From positions 124,392,715-124,456,714 of the forward strand of contig NC_079490.1 of NCBI RefSeq assembly GCF_020520425.1: 64,000 nucleotides of DNA, given 5' to 3'. Below are positions 23,807 through 33,507 of this stretch, piece after piece (position 1 is the first letter of the stretch; each line of letters begins with the position of its first letter). The stretch is from Spinacia oleracea (Eukaryota; Streptophyta; Magnoliopsida; Caryophyllales; Amaranthaceae). Both the position numbers and the translations under genes were made by a program. Below the pieces are notes generated by a model. That model was not told the DNA's origin, searched no databases, and worked only from the letters and a program-made list of their open reading frames with translations.

Positions 23807-25201
23807 TGAAGGAAATAATGCCCTTGGTCCAAGTATGCATTCTATGTTAAGTCTAATAAGTGCGGTTCAGTATTAATTAACAAGTTAATAATTCAGTGAG
23901 ATCAAGTGAGCTGAATGCCTAGCTAGAGGCCGCTTCAGTTCATGTGGAATTAATGATATTAATCCACAGCTTACTCTTGACTGAACCCGTAGGGTCACAC
24001 AAATAGTACGTAAACGGATCAAGTATTTAATGGCATTAAATACTCCATCTATGGATATTCGGAATCGACGGATCTTGGTTTCAGTGGGAGCTGAGATCGT
24101 CACGGGCAAGAAATGAATGCTCCGGAAACGATGATATTACCGGAAACGGAAATATGGATCGTATCGGAAATATAAATATTATCCAAGTCGTAGATGTTGC
24201 CGGAAACGGAAACATGGTACGTATCGGAAAATATTATCGGAAATGGAAATATTGCCGGAATCGGAAATATTGCCGGAAATAGAAATATTGTCAGAATCGG
24301 AAATATTGCCGGAATCGGAAAATAATTCCGGAAACGGAAATATTAAATATTTGTTCGAAACGGAAATTAATTCCGGAATCGGAAATATTAAATATTGTTC
24401 GTATCGGAAATGAATTCCGGAATCGGGAAATTAATCGGAAGCGTATCGTACGAATTAGCATCGGACGAGGCCTGCCAGACGAAGGCCCAGCACGAAGCCG
24501 GGCCATCGCCCAGCAAACCAGCGCGCCTCAACGCACCAGCCAAGGCTGCGCCAGGCCCATCGCAAGGCAGGCCCAGCGCGCGCCAAGCCTGCGGCAGCGT
24601 GTGGGCCTCGCAGCAATGGGCTGCGAGCTCGCGGGCTACGCGCGCGCGCATGGCGCCCCTCGTGGGCTGCTGTGCGTGCGTGTGTGTTGGTGTGCTAAAC
24701 GATTCCTAAAGCTATCAGGTTTCGACTAATGATTAAATTCCTAAACCTAAAAGGATGAATTAATTAAATAAGAATTCTATTAGGATTCTAATTTAATTAA
24801 TTCGTATCCTAATAGGATTACGATTCCCTTTCCATGCCTCTATAAATAAAGGCCTAGGGTCATTATTTTAGAAAGAGAATTCAAGTATTCAAAGTGATTT
24901 TTGAGAGCAAAATTCAGTCATACAATTGCCTATATGTGCCGAAAATTCTAAGTACCTTAAGGGCGATCCTAGTTGGTCAAGCTTAAGGCGGATCGGGACG
25001 TGCTGTGGACTATCTACGGAGGGACGACACTTGGAGTCCTAAAGACTTGTTCTTGTTCGGTTCGGGCGTAGCTAGGGAGGGCACGCAACAAAGCGTATGC
25101 ATCTAAACTATGCTAAATGATTATGTGTAAATAATATGCTTTCCTGGCTTTATGGTTTTTCCGCATGATTTATGTTTTGTCATATGAATCATAACCTAAC
25201 A
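23807..25201 (+). repeat. Copia B right LTR (1395 bp, complete)
   Basis: TGAAGGAAATAATGCCCTTG to CATAACCTAACA. Stem-loop 23907-23942, AGTATTTAATG-CATTAAATACT hairpin at about 24020-24043, GGAAAT-type repeats 24115-24430, GC-rich block 24455-24690, TATA box TATAAATAAA at 24841. Everything left of about 24870 is therefore likely U3. Confidence 0.92.
24838..24850 (+). promoter_or_regulatory. TATA box of copia B LTR
   Basis: CTCTATAAATAAAGG, repeated in the left LTR at about 20753-20765 and in the solo LTR at 56266-56258 (minus). It is the only good TATA match in this LTR family and lies about 350 bases from the LTR end. Confidence 0.6.
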
Positions 25202-25330
25202 CAAAGCACTATTGCGGATTCTACAACTAAAGCCGAGTACATTGCTACCTTAGAATCAGCAAAGAAAGCTGTTTGGATTTGGAAGTTCATCGAAGAACTT
25301 GGGGTTGTCCCCTACATTAAATAAGTCCAT
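25202..25330 (+). pseudogene. Copia A RNase H, continuation after copia B
   Basis: Continues the frame cut at 19720: STIADSTTKAEYIATLESAKKAVWI and KFIEELGVVP, the C-terminal RNase H region. At about 25317-25324 the sequence jumps from ACATTAAAT to AAGTCCATGTGATTC. Compared with the copy at 27570-27950, about 370 bases holding the end of pol are deleted. Both breakpoints carry ATTAAA, so the deletion probably used this short homology. Confidence 0.85.
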
Positions 25331-26041
25331 GTGATTCAAAACATTCAAATGGGATGTCAAGATGGATTCTTCGACAAAGAAACACCCATAAGTGAACTTG
25401 AATATTGAAGTCACAAAGGATCCTAATCCAGGTCATTGAAAGGTGGACGACCAATGACTAATAAAGATTAGATTACAAGTAGATTTTTAGTTCTGTTTCT
25501 TAAACTAGATTGCCTGGATGTCAGAATCTTTTGCATAGATACTTATTGGATCTTGTATCAGATTGACCATGAGACCACTTTAAAAGATTAAAGTCATGTC
25601 ATAATTAGTTCTCATTAATGGTGATTAAAACCATTCCTCTGACCAGGAGTAATTATGTCTGCTCGATTGAGAATTAGTTCACGTTGATACTAGCTAAACG
25701 TTGCATCGTAAAAGGAGGCTATAAAAGCAGTTATTGGGCGTACTATGAATCAAAGTGTGTGTTCATAGATTGCAAGAATGGATTGTCCTCCTATCTTTGA
25801 TAGGATATGGTGTTGTTGTGTAACAAGGCCTCTCGGAGAGTTAGATACTGTGAAAATGCATGGTCGTGCTCAGAGTGGTTAAGGCTTAACCTTCTGTAAA
25901 AGTTTAACATTTGAGCTCTGTAATCCGAGAAACACTTCTGGACCTAATAAGGATGGCTTGGATCTTACCTTATGTTCAGCAAGTAACACTGAGCGACAAA
26001 GGAATATGAATGCACACTTGTCTGAATGACAAGTGGGAGAC
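25331..26041 (+). other. Copia A 3' untranslated region and polypurine tract, inner copy
   Basis: Parallel to 27950-28642. It contains the block GTAAAAGGAGGCTATAAAAGC (about 25708) and the hairpin CACTTGTC (26015-26022) against GACAAGTG (26028-26035), and ends with the purine tract AAGTGGGAGAC directly before LTR2. No reading frame of note. Confidence 0.7.
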
Positions 26042-27074
26042 TGAAGGAAATATGTCCTTCACCCGAGGTGCATTAAGTCTAATACCAAGGTTCAGATTAA
26101 TTGCGAACACTTAATTCAGTAAGATCAAGTGATCGGATCAGCTACCTGGAGCAATGCTTCCGATCATTGAGTTCTAACCTATATTAAGCTCACAACTTAC
26201 TCTTGACTGAACCTATAAGGTCACACCAATGGCATGTAACAGATCACCAGATTAAATGACTCGGAAATTCATTTAATAGCTTTTCGGGAATTAGTTTTGG
26301 GAAACGTATTATACGATATGACCTTGCTTCGGAATCGTATATCGTATCGCGAATATTCGTAAGCTGGGCGAAACGAATAATCGTATCGTACGACGGTGAT
26401 TCGTCATATACGATACGATAAATAATAGCCGTAAGGCGTTAGTCGCGAATACGAGCCGCATCGGAGCTGCCGGCCCGTCGAGCCAAGCGCGCAAGGCCCA
26501 ACGAGCCAGCGAGCTTGCGAGCAAGCAAGCAAGCCAGCCCGAGGCGTGGCACAAGCGCGCAACACCACACAACATCGCAGCAACGAGCAAGCAAGGCCCA
26601 CGGCCCAGCTACTCGGCTGCGCGCGTTGTGGGCTTCGGCCTGCAGCGTATGGCTGGGCGCGGGTGTGTGGTTGGTGCAAGTGTGGCCGGTAAAGGCCCTT
26701 AGTCTTGGCCGGTTACACTAATATAATAATTAGGTTATTATATTTTTGCACACACTCCAACATTCAGTTTTCCATCTAACCTAAACCTAATTCCCAAATG
26801 ACGTTCTTCAGTTTTATCTATCTGTGAAAAATTGTTCATCCCGAAAAGCAAAAATCTTGTGCATTGTCTAAGCTACAATAATCAAGACGGATCAGAACGT
26901 GTTGGTGAACCAAATAGAGGAACGACAAGTGGAGTTCTTTGTTCGTGTTCGTTGATACAATACTCGGGAAAACACGCTTCGAATGTAAGTTTGATTAAAC
27001 TGTGTTTTATACATGTTTTCTGGCTTTGGGGATGTTCCGCACATGTTATGTATGTTTAACTGTATTCCCCTACA
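26042..27074 (+). repeat. LTR2 of copia A (inner 3' LTR, 1033 bp)
   Basis: TGAAGGAAATATGTCC to CCCCTACA. Its GC-rich block (26440-26690) differs in order and length from those of LTR1 and LTR3, which agree better with each other. It is followed directly by CATCG and then the middle of a reverse transcriptase region, so this LTR is inserted in pol. Confidence 0.9.
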
Positions 27075-27884
27075 CATCGCACATATCTAAGCAAGACTTG
27101 GTGTCCCAAAACATCTGATGAGCGTAGAAAGATGAGTGGAATTCCATACGCTTCGGCTATTGGATCCATCATGTATGATATAATTTTTACAAGGCCGGAT
27201 GTTTCGTTCGCACTCAGTGCAACGAGCAGGTACCAGTCAAAACCAGGTGAGGCACATTGGACTACTGCCAAGAATATCCTAAAGTACCTGAAAAGGACTA
27301 AGGATCAGTTTCTGGTCTATGGTGATACAGATGAGTTGATTGTGAAGGGCTATACGGACGCAAGCTTTCAAACCGACAGAGATGATTTCAGATCACAATC
27401 TGGGTTTGTGTTTTGCCTTAACGGCGGAGCAATAAGCTGGAAAAGTGCTAAGCAAAGCACTATTGCGGATTCTACTACTGAAGCCGAGTACATTGCTGCC
27501 TCAGAAGCAGCAAAGGAAGCTGTTTGGATTCGGAAGTTCATCGAAGAACTTGGGGTTGTCCCCTCCATTAAAGGACCAGTGGCTTTAAATTGCGACAATA
27601 GAGGAGCCATTGACCAGGAAATGGAGCCTAGGAGCCACCAGAAGTCGAAGCACATACTGCGGCGATTTCATATACTTCGAGAAATCGTTGAAAGGAAAGA
27701 AATCGAGATTTTCAAGGTTGGAACTGACGACAACGTCGCGGATCCATTGACTAAATCGTTGCCACAAGCGAAGCACAACGCACATGTAGCAACCATGGGA
27801 ACAAGCATATTGGAGGATGGCTTTGATTTTCTATGTTTTGTTTTAGAACATCTGTTAGATATGTGTTTAAAACAATTGGTTTAA
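27075..27884 (+). pseudogene. pol: Copia A pol, outer copy: end of reverse transcriptase and complete RNase H
   Basis: Begins mid-gene at CACATATCTAAGCAAGACT, matching 19341 in the inner copy. From 27132 a 250-codon frame without stops covers YASAIGSIMYDIIFTRPDVS, DASFQTDRDDFRSQSGFVF (first RNase H Asp), STIADSTTEAEYIAASEA (Glu), ALNCDNRGAI (Asp) and ILREIVERKEIEIFKV, and ends in LDMCLKQLV. It is better preserved than the inner copy at 19434-19703, which has several stops. As a 5'-truncated gene it has no start of its own, so it is listed as a pseudogene although the frame is open. Confidence 0.88.
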
Positions 27885-28642
27885 CCATTTCATATTTATG
27901 AAATTTATGATTTCATATTCATTTAATTTTGGTTTAGTATTAAATGATAAGTCCATGTGATTCAAAACATTAAAATTCTTCGACAAAGTAACACCCATAA
28001 GTGAACTTGAATATTGAAGTCACAAAGGATCCCTAATCCAGGTCGTTGAAAGGTGGACGACCAATGACTAATGAAGATTATATTGCAAAGAGATTTTAGT
28101 TATGTTTCTTGAACTAGATTGACTGGATGTCAGAATCTTTTGCATAGATACTTATTGGATCTTGTATCGGATTGACCATGAGAACACTTCAAAAGATTAA
28201 AGTCATGTCATAGGATTAATGGTGATTAGAATCATTCCTCAAAACATGAGTGATTATGTCTGCTCGTTTGAGAATTAGTTCGCTTTGCTACTAGCTAAAC
28301 GTCGCACTGTAAAAGGAGGCTATAAAAGCAGTTATTGGGCATACTATGAATCAAAGTGAGTATTCATAGATTGCAAGAATGGATTGTCCTCCATTCTTTG
28401 ATAGGATATGGTATTGTTGTGTAACAAGGCCTCTCGGAGAGTTAGATACTGTGAAAATGCATGGCCGTGCTCAGAATGGTTAAGGCTTAACCTTCTGTAA
28501 AAGTTTAACAGTTGAGCTCTATAATCCAAGAAACACTTCTGGACCTAATAAGGATAGCTTGGATCTTACCTTATGTTCAGCAAGCAACACTAAGCGACAA
28601 AGGAATGTGAATGCACACTTGTCTGAATGACAAGTGGGAGAC
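27885..28642 (+). other. Copia A 3' untranslated region and polypurine tract, outer copy
   Basis: Non-coding. It shares ordered blocks with 25331-26041 and with copia B 23447-23806, including GTAAAAGGAGGCTATAAAAGC near 28309 and the hairpin CACTTGTC (28616-28623) against GACAAGTG (28629-28636). AAGTGGGAGAC abuts LTR3. Confidence 0.7.
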
Positions 28643-29059
28643 TGAAGGAAATATGTCCTTCACCTAAGGTGAATTAAGTCTAATACCAAGGTTTGGATTA
28701 ATTGCGAACAATTAATTCAGTAAGATCAAGTGATCGGAATAGCTAGCTGGAGCAATGCTTCCGATCAGTGAGTTCTAATCTATATTAGGCTCACAGCTTA
28801 CTCTTGACTGAACCTATAAGGTCACACCAATGACATGTAATAGATAACCGGATTAAATGAATCGGAAATTCATTTAATAGCTTTTCGGAAATTAGTTTGG
28901 AAAACGTATTATACGATACGACCTTGCACTAGTGGAAAAAGGGTCATTTGCATCGCACTTTTAAGCATATTTGCGTCGCACATCGTGCGTGGCAAAAGCT
29001 CTCGACGCAAATGACTAAAAGTCATTTGCGTCGCACATTTGTGCGACGCAAATAACCTT

Positions 29060-29270
29060 ATTTGCGTCGCACAATTAGCAAAAGTGCGTTGCAAATAACT
29101 TTTCAACATGGTGCCTGAAAAGTCATTTGCAACGCACATTAGCTAAATGTGCGACGCAAATAAGGTTCATTTGCGTCGCACATTTAGCTAATGTGCGTTG
29201 CAAATGACTTTTCAGGCACCATGTTGAAAAGTTATTTGCAACGCACTTTTGCTAATTGTGCGACGCAAAT
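29060..29270. repeat. Perfect 102-bp inverted repeat in the left subterminal region of the CACTA element
   Basis: 29060-29161 and 29169-29270 are exact reverse complements around a 7-bp spacer (AAGGTTC). As a result the same peptide (starting MCVANDFSGTML) can be read from both strands. Each arm holds several GCGTCGCA or GCGTTGCA words. A transcript would fold into a long hairpin. Confidence 0.95.
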
Positions 29271-29399
29271 GACTTTTAGGCGCAAAAAAAAAAAGTCATT
29301 TGCCACGCACAATAGCTTAATGTGCGACGCAAATGACAATTTTAGCGCCAAAAAATTAAGTCATTTGCCTCGCACATTGAGCTAACGTGCGTTGCAAAT

Positions 29400-29664
29400 G
29401 ACTTATTTTTTTTAAAAAAAATATTCGTTTTTTAATATTAGTTGGAAATTCCGACATGATCGTCTTTGAAATTAGACGGTTCATTCCCAATACCGGGAAT
29501 ACATTTATAATTAATACCTGTCACAAAAGTTTACAACGTAATTAACGTTCCCAATAAAAGGCAATTAAATTCGTCATAGATCGATCAACCAACATGTTAC
29601 AACAAACATAAAATTATTACAACAAAGGTACGTAGCTAGCTAGAGATCAAGTTCATATTACAAA
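29400..29664. other. CACTA interior, non-coding
   Basis: AT-rich; nothing recognisable between the subterminal repeats and the end of the Ulp1-like gene. Confidence 0.5.
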
Positions 29665-30150
29665 TTAAGCTAAAAATTCGACATTGTTCATGAAGTAATC
29701 TGCCCAAAAATCTTTCACCTCATTAATCTCCTCCGCTGAATAAGGCAATGTTCTTGAAAAATCCTAAAAAAGTGTAAATAATTCAATTTATCAACGATTG
29801 ATCAATATAATAGTTTTGTGTACTTCAATTTATTATATAAAGTACGTAGTTTATGAGAACATACCTTAGTAAGATCTTGACTATTACAATGATTCATTAT
29901 TATGTCGTACATAAAACGCATGACGTAGTAGCCACAATCTAGTGATCCCGGTTGTTGAGCACACTAAATGCATTAAAATAAATAACACAAGTAAAATTTC
30001 TATCACATTGTATGTTATAATTTTGAAAAACTTATTTCTTAGGTAAATAATAAACTAATTATATATATATACCTGTGCTGGAATCCATGTTAATTTAGTT
30101 CCCTTAGATTGTCCACCTAGTCTCTTGTAACTCCGAAAAGCACTACACAT
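29665..30150 (-). pseudogene. Ulp1-type (C48) cysteine protease, C-terminal exons
   Basis: Three minus-strand exons with clean GT-AG borders. About 30150-30073 encodes SAFRSYKRLGGQSKGTKLTW, then IPAQ. 29963-29865 encodes CAQQPGSLDCGYYVMRF, then MYDIIMNHCNSQDLTK. 29763-29665 encodes DFSRTLPYSAEEINEVKDFW, ending in TAA. QPGSLDCGYYVMRF is the catalytic Cys motif of Ulp1/SENP SUMO proteases, with the Gln of the oxyanion hole before it. The catalytic His and Asp should lie in upstream exons that are not visible: the 160-bp repeat array starts there instead. Ulp1-like genes are known passengers of plant DNA transposons. All junctions are in phase 0 and no stop interrupts these exons, but the gene lacks its 5' part. 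Confidence 0.75.
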
Positions 30151-30159
30151 TCGATAAAA

Positions 30160-30271
30160 TATGCAATTATATATACTTTGTTTACACATGTAAATGCAAA
30201 GAATATTTTACATGTAAGTGCAATTATATACTTTGTTTACACATGTAAATGCAATTATATACGTAGTAGTC
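30160..30271. repeat. Short direct repeats at the edge of array 1
   Basis: Three copies of a unit like ACACATGTAAATGCAATTAT in the last Ulp1 intron region, next to the 160-bp array. Confidence 0.5.
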
Positions 30272-31627
30272 ACATTTAAGGCTAATTGGGTCGTACGTTC
30301 TAGGTCATTTTTAGGCAAAAATGATGTTTTCGAACCCAACTTTGAACCAAAGAACCTAAGGAATGTTTTCAAACTTATTACACGTCTCATATGCATAGTT
30401 ATAACTTTCTAAGGCCCTTTACAATCTATTATTTCACATTTAAGGCTAATTGGGTCGTCCTAGGTCATTTTTAGGCAAAAATGATGTTTTCGAACCCAAC
30501 TTTGAACCAAAGAACCTAAGGAATGTTTTCAAACTTATTACACGTCTCATATGCATAGTTATAACTTTGTAAGGCCCTTTACAATCTATTATTTCACATT
30601 TAAGGCTATTTGGGTCGTCCTAGGTCATTTTTAGGCAAAAATAATGTTTTCGAACCCAACTTTGAACCAAAGAACCTAAGGAATGTTTTCAAACTTATTA
30701 CACGTCTCATATGAATAGTTATAACTTTGTAAGGCCCTTTACAATCTATTATTTCACATTTAAGGGTAATTGGGTCGTCCTAGGTCATTTTTAGGCAAAA
30801 ATGATGTTTTCGAACCCAACTTTGAACCAAAGAACCTAAGGAATGTTTTCAAACTTATTACACGTCTCATATGCATAGTTATAACTTTGTAAGGCCCTTT
30901 ACAATCTATTATTTCACATTTAAGGCTATTTGGGTCGTCCTAGGTCATTTTTAGGCAAAAATGATGTTTTCGAACCCAACTTTGAACCAAAGAACCTAAG
31001 GAATGTTTTCAAACTTATTACACGTCTCATATGCATAGTTATAACTTTCTAAGGCCCTTTACAATCTATTATTTCACATTTAAGGCTTTTTGGGTCGTCC
31101 TAGGCCATTTTTAGGCAAAAATGATGTTTTCGAACCCAACTTTGAACCAAAGAACCTAAGGAATGTTTTCAAACTTATTACACGTCTCATATGCATAGTT
31201 ATAACTTTGTAAGGCCCTTTACAATCTATTATTTCACATTTAAGGCTATTTGGGTCGTCCTAGGTCATTTTTAGGCAAAAATGATGTTTTCGAACCCAAC
31301 TTTGAACCAAAGAACCTAAGGAATGTTTTCAAACTTATTACACGTCTCATATGCATAGTTATAACTTTCTAAGGCCCTTTACAATCTATTATTTCACATT
31401 TAAGGCTTTTTGGGTCGTCCTAGGTCATTTTTAGGCAAAAATGATGTTTTCGAACCCAACTTTGAACCAAAGAACCTAAGGAATGTTTTCAAACTTATTA
31501 CACGTCTCATATGCATAGTTATAACTTTGTAAGGCCCTTTACAATCTATTATTTCACATTTAAGGCTATTTGGGTCGTCCTAGGTCATTTTTAGGCAAAA
31601 ATGATGTTTTCGAACCCAACTTTGAAC
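30272..31627. repeat. 160-bp tandem repeat, array 1 (about 8.5 copies)
   Basis: Unit starts (CACATTTAAGG) at 30272, 30436, 30596, 30756, 30916, 31076, 31236, 31396 and 31556; from the second unit on the spacing is exactly 160. Copies are nearly identical. Variable positions alternate in the right half: TAAGGCTTTTT units with ACTTTGT alternate with TAAGGCTATTT units with ACTTTCT, giving a 320-bp dimer. The last unit breaks off inside a transposase exon. Short frames within the array are meaningless. Confidence 0.97.
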
Positions 31628-32539
31628 TAAAGAACCTTTACAATCTGGTTTCGATCTTGCAAGAAGCCATAAACATGTCCTACTCGGCAAACTTGAAGAA
31701 ATTGTAGACGCAGAGGAACCTTCAGATGACGAAGAAACTGAGGGAATGTACCCTTTTCTCTGCCATTCACTTGTCATTTCAGCATATGATTTCTGTCCCA
31801 TATGATGAGGATATATGTTGAAAGATTGACTTTGTCTTGCTTTCTCACTTATTTCCTAATTTTAGGGGGGTAAAAGAAATTATTACAACAAAATAAAACT
31901 TAGATTATAACAAGACTTTAAATAAGAATAATTTTTATACCTCAGCTTCTTCGGAGGTACGTATCTTCACAAATTCCTTCCATATATCCTTAGTTATATA
32001 ACTATACAAATCATATGGCATCTTTTCATCTTTTGGCCTTTTCCTTGTACCCCGAATCCAACCAGTCGTCAATCTTGATTTGAATTCCCTCCAACGCTTA
32101 TCACAACTCTTTTAGACAACTTCTTTCTTAGTTTCATCTGTGATATGAAATTCTCTCTAAATGAAAGAAAAAGAAAAGGAACAAGAAAGTCTTTTAGCAC
32201 ATGAAAAAGACACGTAGATATGTACAACTGAATTTCCAAAATAAAACCGGTTACCTTGACGTCTTCCCACAAAGTGTCTTTTATTCCTTGTGAAACATCT
32301 TCCCAGGTTCTGATCAATATTGAAACCTTTGCGCGACTTATCTCGCCAATGTGATTCTTGTAATCCGTTGCCCATTTCCCTGTGGGTCGGTCCAAGTGAT
32401 CCCATTCAATTTTTCTTGGAACCCCGGGCATGGATTTTATTCCTTTTGTAGGGCCTCTTGGCTTCTTTTTTTGCTTTTGGGGCACTTGATTTGGTGATTT
32501 GTTAGAAGGACCTGAATTTGCGTGTTGATCTTCATCCAT
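31628..32539 (-). pseudogene. Plant transposase domain gene (Ptta/En/Spm, Transposase_24 type)
   Basis: Three minus-strand exons, all phase 0. Exon 1 (32539-32255) starts MDEDQHANSGP and holds RGPTKGIKSMPG, a basic start, and TWEDVSQGIKDTLWEDVK. Exon 2 (32156-31941) has REFHITDETKKEVV, then an in-frame TAA, then KSCDKRWREFKSRLTTGWI and KDIWKEFVKIRTSEEAE. Exon 3 (31855 to about 31628) has EISEKARQSQSFNIYPHH and GQKSYAEM, and runs into the 160-bp array. The WR.FKS.LT, ITK..W..FV and SEKAR..R words are those of the PF03004-type plant transposase domain. Such proteins accompany En/Spm elements and probably bind their ends. One stop and a truncated 3' end make it defective. With the Ulp1 exons downstream on the same strand it may once have been a single gene. 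Confidence 0.75.
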
Positions 32540-32611
32540 GCCTGACGCTACTGCATTGGAAAATCATCAAAATTACATACCTTCAAAAGCAGGATTTTAA
32601 AATAAAAAAAA

Positions 32612-33150
32612 AGTTCTGATCAGTTCTGTGCACTGATCTGCACAGCTCAGATCAGAACTGTGCAGATCAGTGCACATAACTGGTCAGAACTGATCAGTTC
32701 TGTGCACTAATCTGCATAGCTCAGATCAGAACTGTGCAGATCAGTGCACAGAACTGATCAGAGCTGACCAGTTCTGTGCACTGATCTGCACAGCTCAGAT
32801 CAGAACTGTGCAGATCAGTGCACAGAACTGGTCAGAACTGATCAGTTCTGTGCACTGATCTGCACAGCTCAGATCATTACTGTGCAGATCAGTGCACAGA
32901 ACTGGTCAGAACTGATCAGTTCTGTGCACTGATCTGCATAGTTCTGATCTGAGCTGTGCAGATCAGTGCACAGAACTGGTCAGCTCTGATCAGTTCTGTG
33001 CACTAATCTGCACAGCTCAGATCAGAACTGTGCAGATCAGTGCACAGAACTGGTCAGCTCTGATCAGTTCTGTGCACTGATCTGCACAGTTCTGATCCGA
33101 GCTGTGCAGATCAGTGCATAGAACTGGTCAGTTCTGATCAGTTCTGTACA
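32612..33150. repeat. 74-bp tandem repeat made of palindromes (about 7 copies)
   Basis: CAGTTCTGTGCAC recurs at about 32622, 32695, 32769, 32843, 32917, 32991 and 33065, that is every 74 bases. Each unit consists of CTGATCTGCACAG, CTCAGATCAGAAC, TGTGCAGATCAG and TGCACAGAACTGGTCAG in alternating orientation, so units are largely self-complementary. It lies just upstream of the transposase ATG, where a promoter or 5' leader would be. Confidence 0.95.
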
Positions 33151-33507
33151 AATGCTGGGGAATGAATTTGAATATGCAAAATTTTGGTCCACAAACCCAC
33201 CCAAAAACAGACTGTTCTTTAAAGATTAAGCAACAAAGAAAGCACAACCAAGCTCCTGAAATAACCTTCAGATACTAACAACCAGCAATTAGATGGTACA
33301 CAGGAACTTAGCAGACACTTAAATCCAAATAAGATGTTTTTTTTTCCGGGTTGGGAGGTAGTTTGGGAGTGCAAACATGGATGACATAATATCCAGCTCC
33401 ATGAGCATAATATAGAGACCAGTTGCATAAGAATTCAAGGAGTATGGAAATTCCCTGAATAAAGAAGTATCAGGTGTAACCATCCATCATCCTTTGAACA
33501 ACCACCA
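33151..33507. other. CACTA interior between repeats
   Basis: No domain or strong signal; a 69-codon minus-strand frame (33428-33219) is not recognisable. Confidence 0.4.

Larger units (their letters stand above)
19721..25201 (+). mobile_element. Copia B: second Ty1/copia family, inserted in copia A RNase H
   Basis: Left LTR starts TGAAGAAAATAATGCCC (19721), right LTR ends CCTAACA (25201). The flanking duplication is CAAAG (19716-19720 and 25202-25206). The uninterrupted target can be read in the other copia A unit at about 27450 (AGCAAAGCACTATTGCGG). The interior (21020-23806) is short and heavily decayed. The element is 5.5 kb and cannot move on its own. Confidence 0.9.

Noticed and set aside
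29191..29385. Frame starting MCVANDFSGTML, seen also on the other strand
   Set aside because: Produced by the perfect inverted repeat in the CACTA subterminal region, not a gene.
32069..32254. Extension of the transposase frame past 32255
   Set aside because: A GTAACC donor at 32254 and an acceptor at 32157 join two exons with transposase-like words; the read-through (VTGFILEIQ...) has none.
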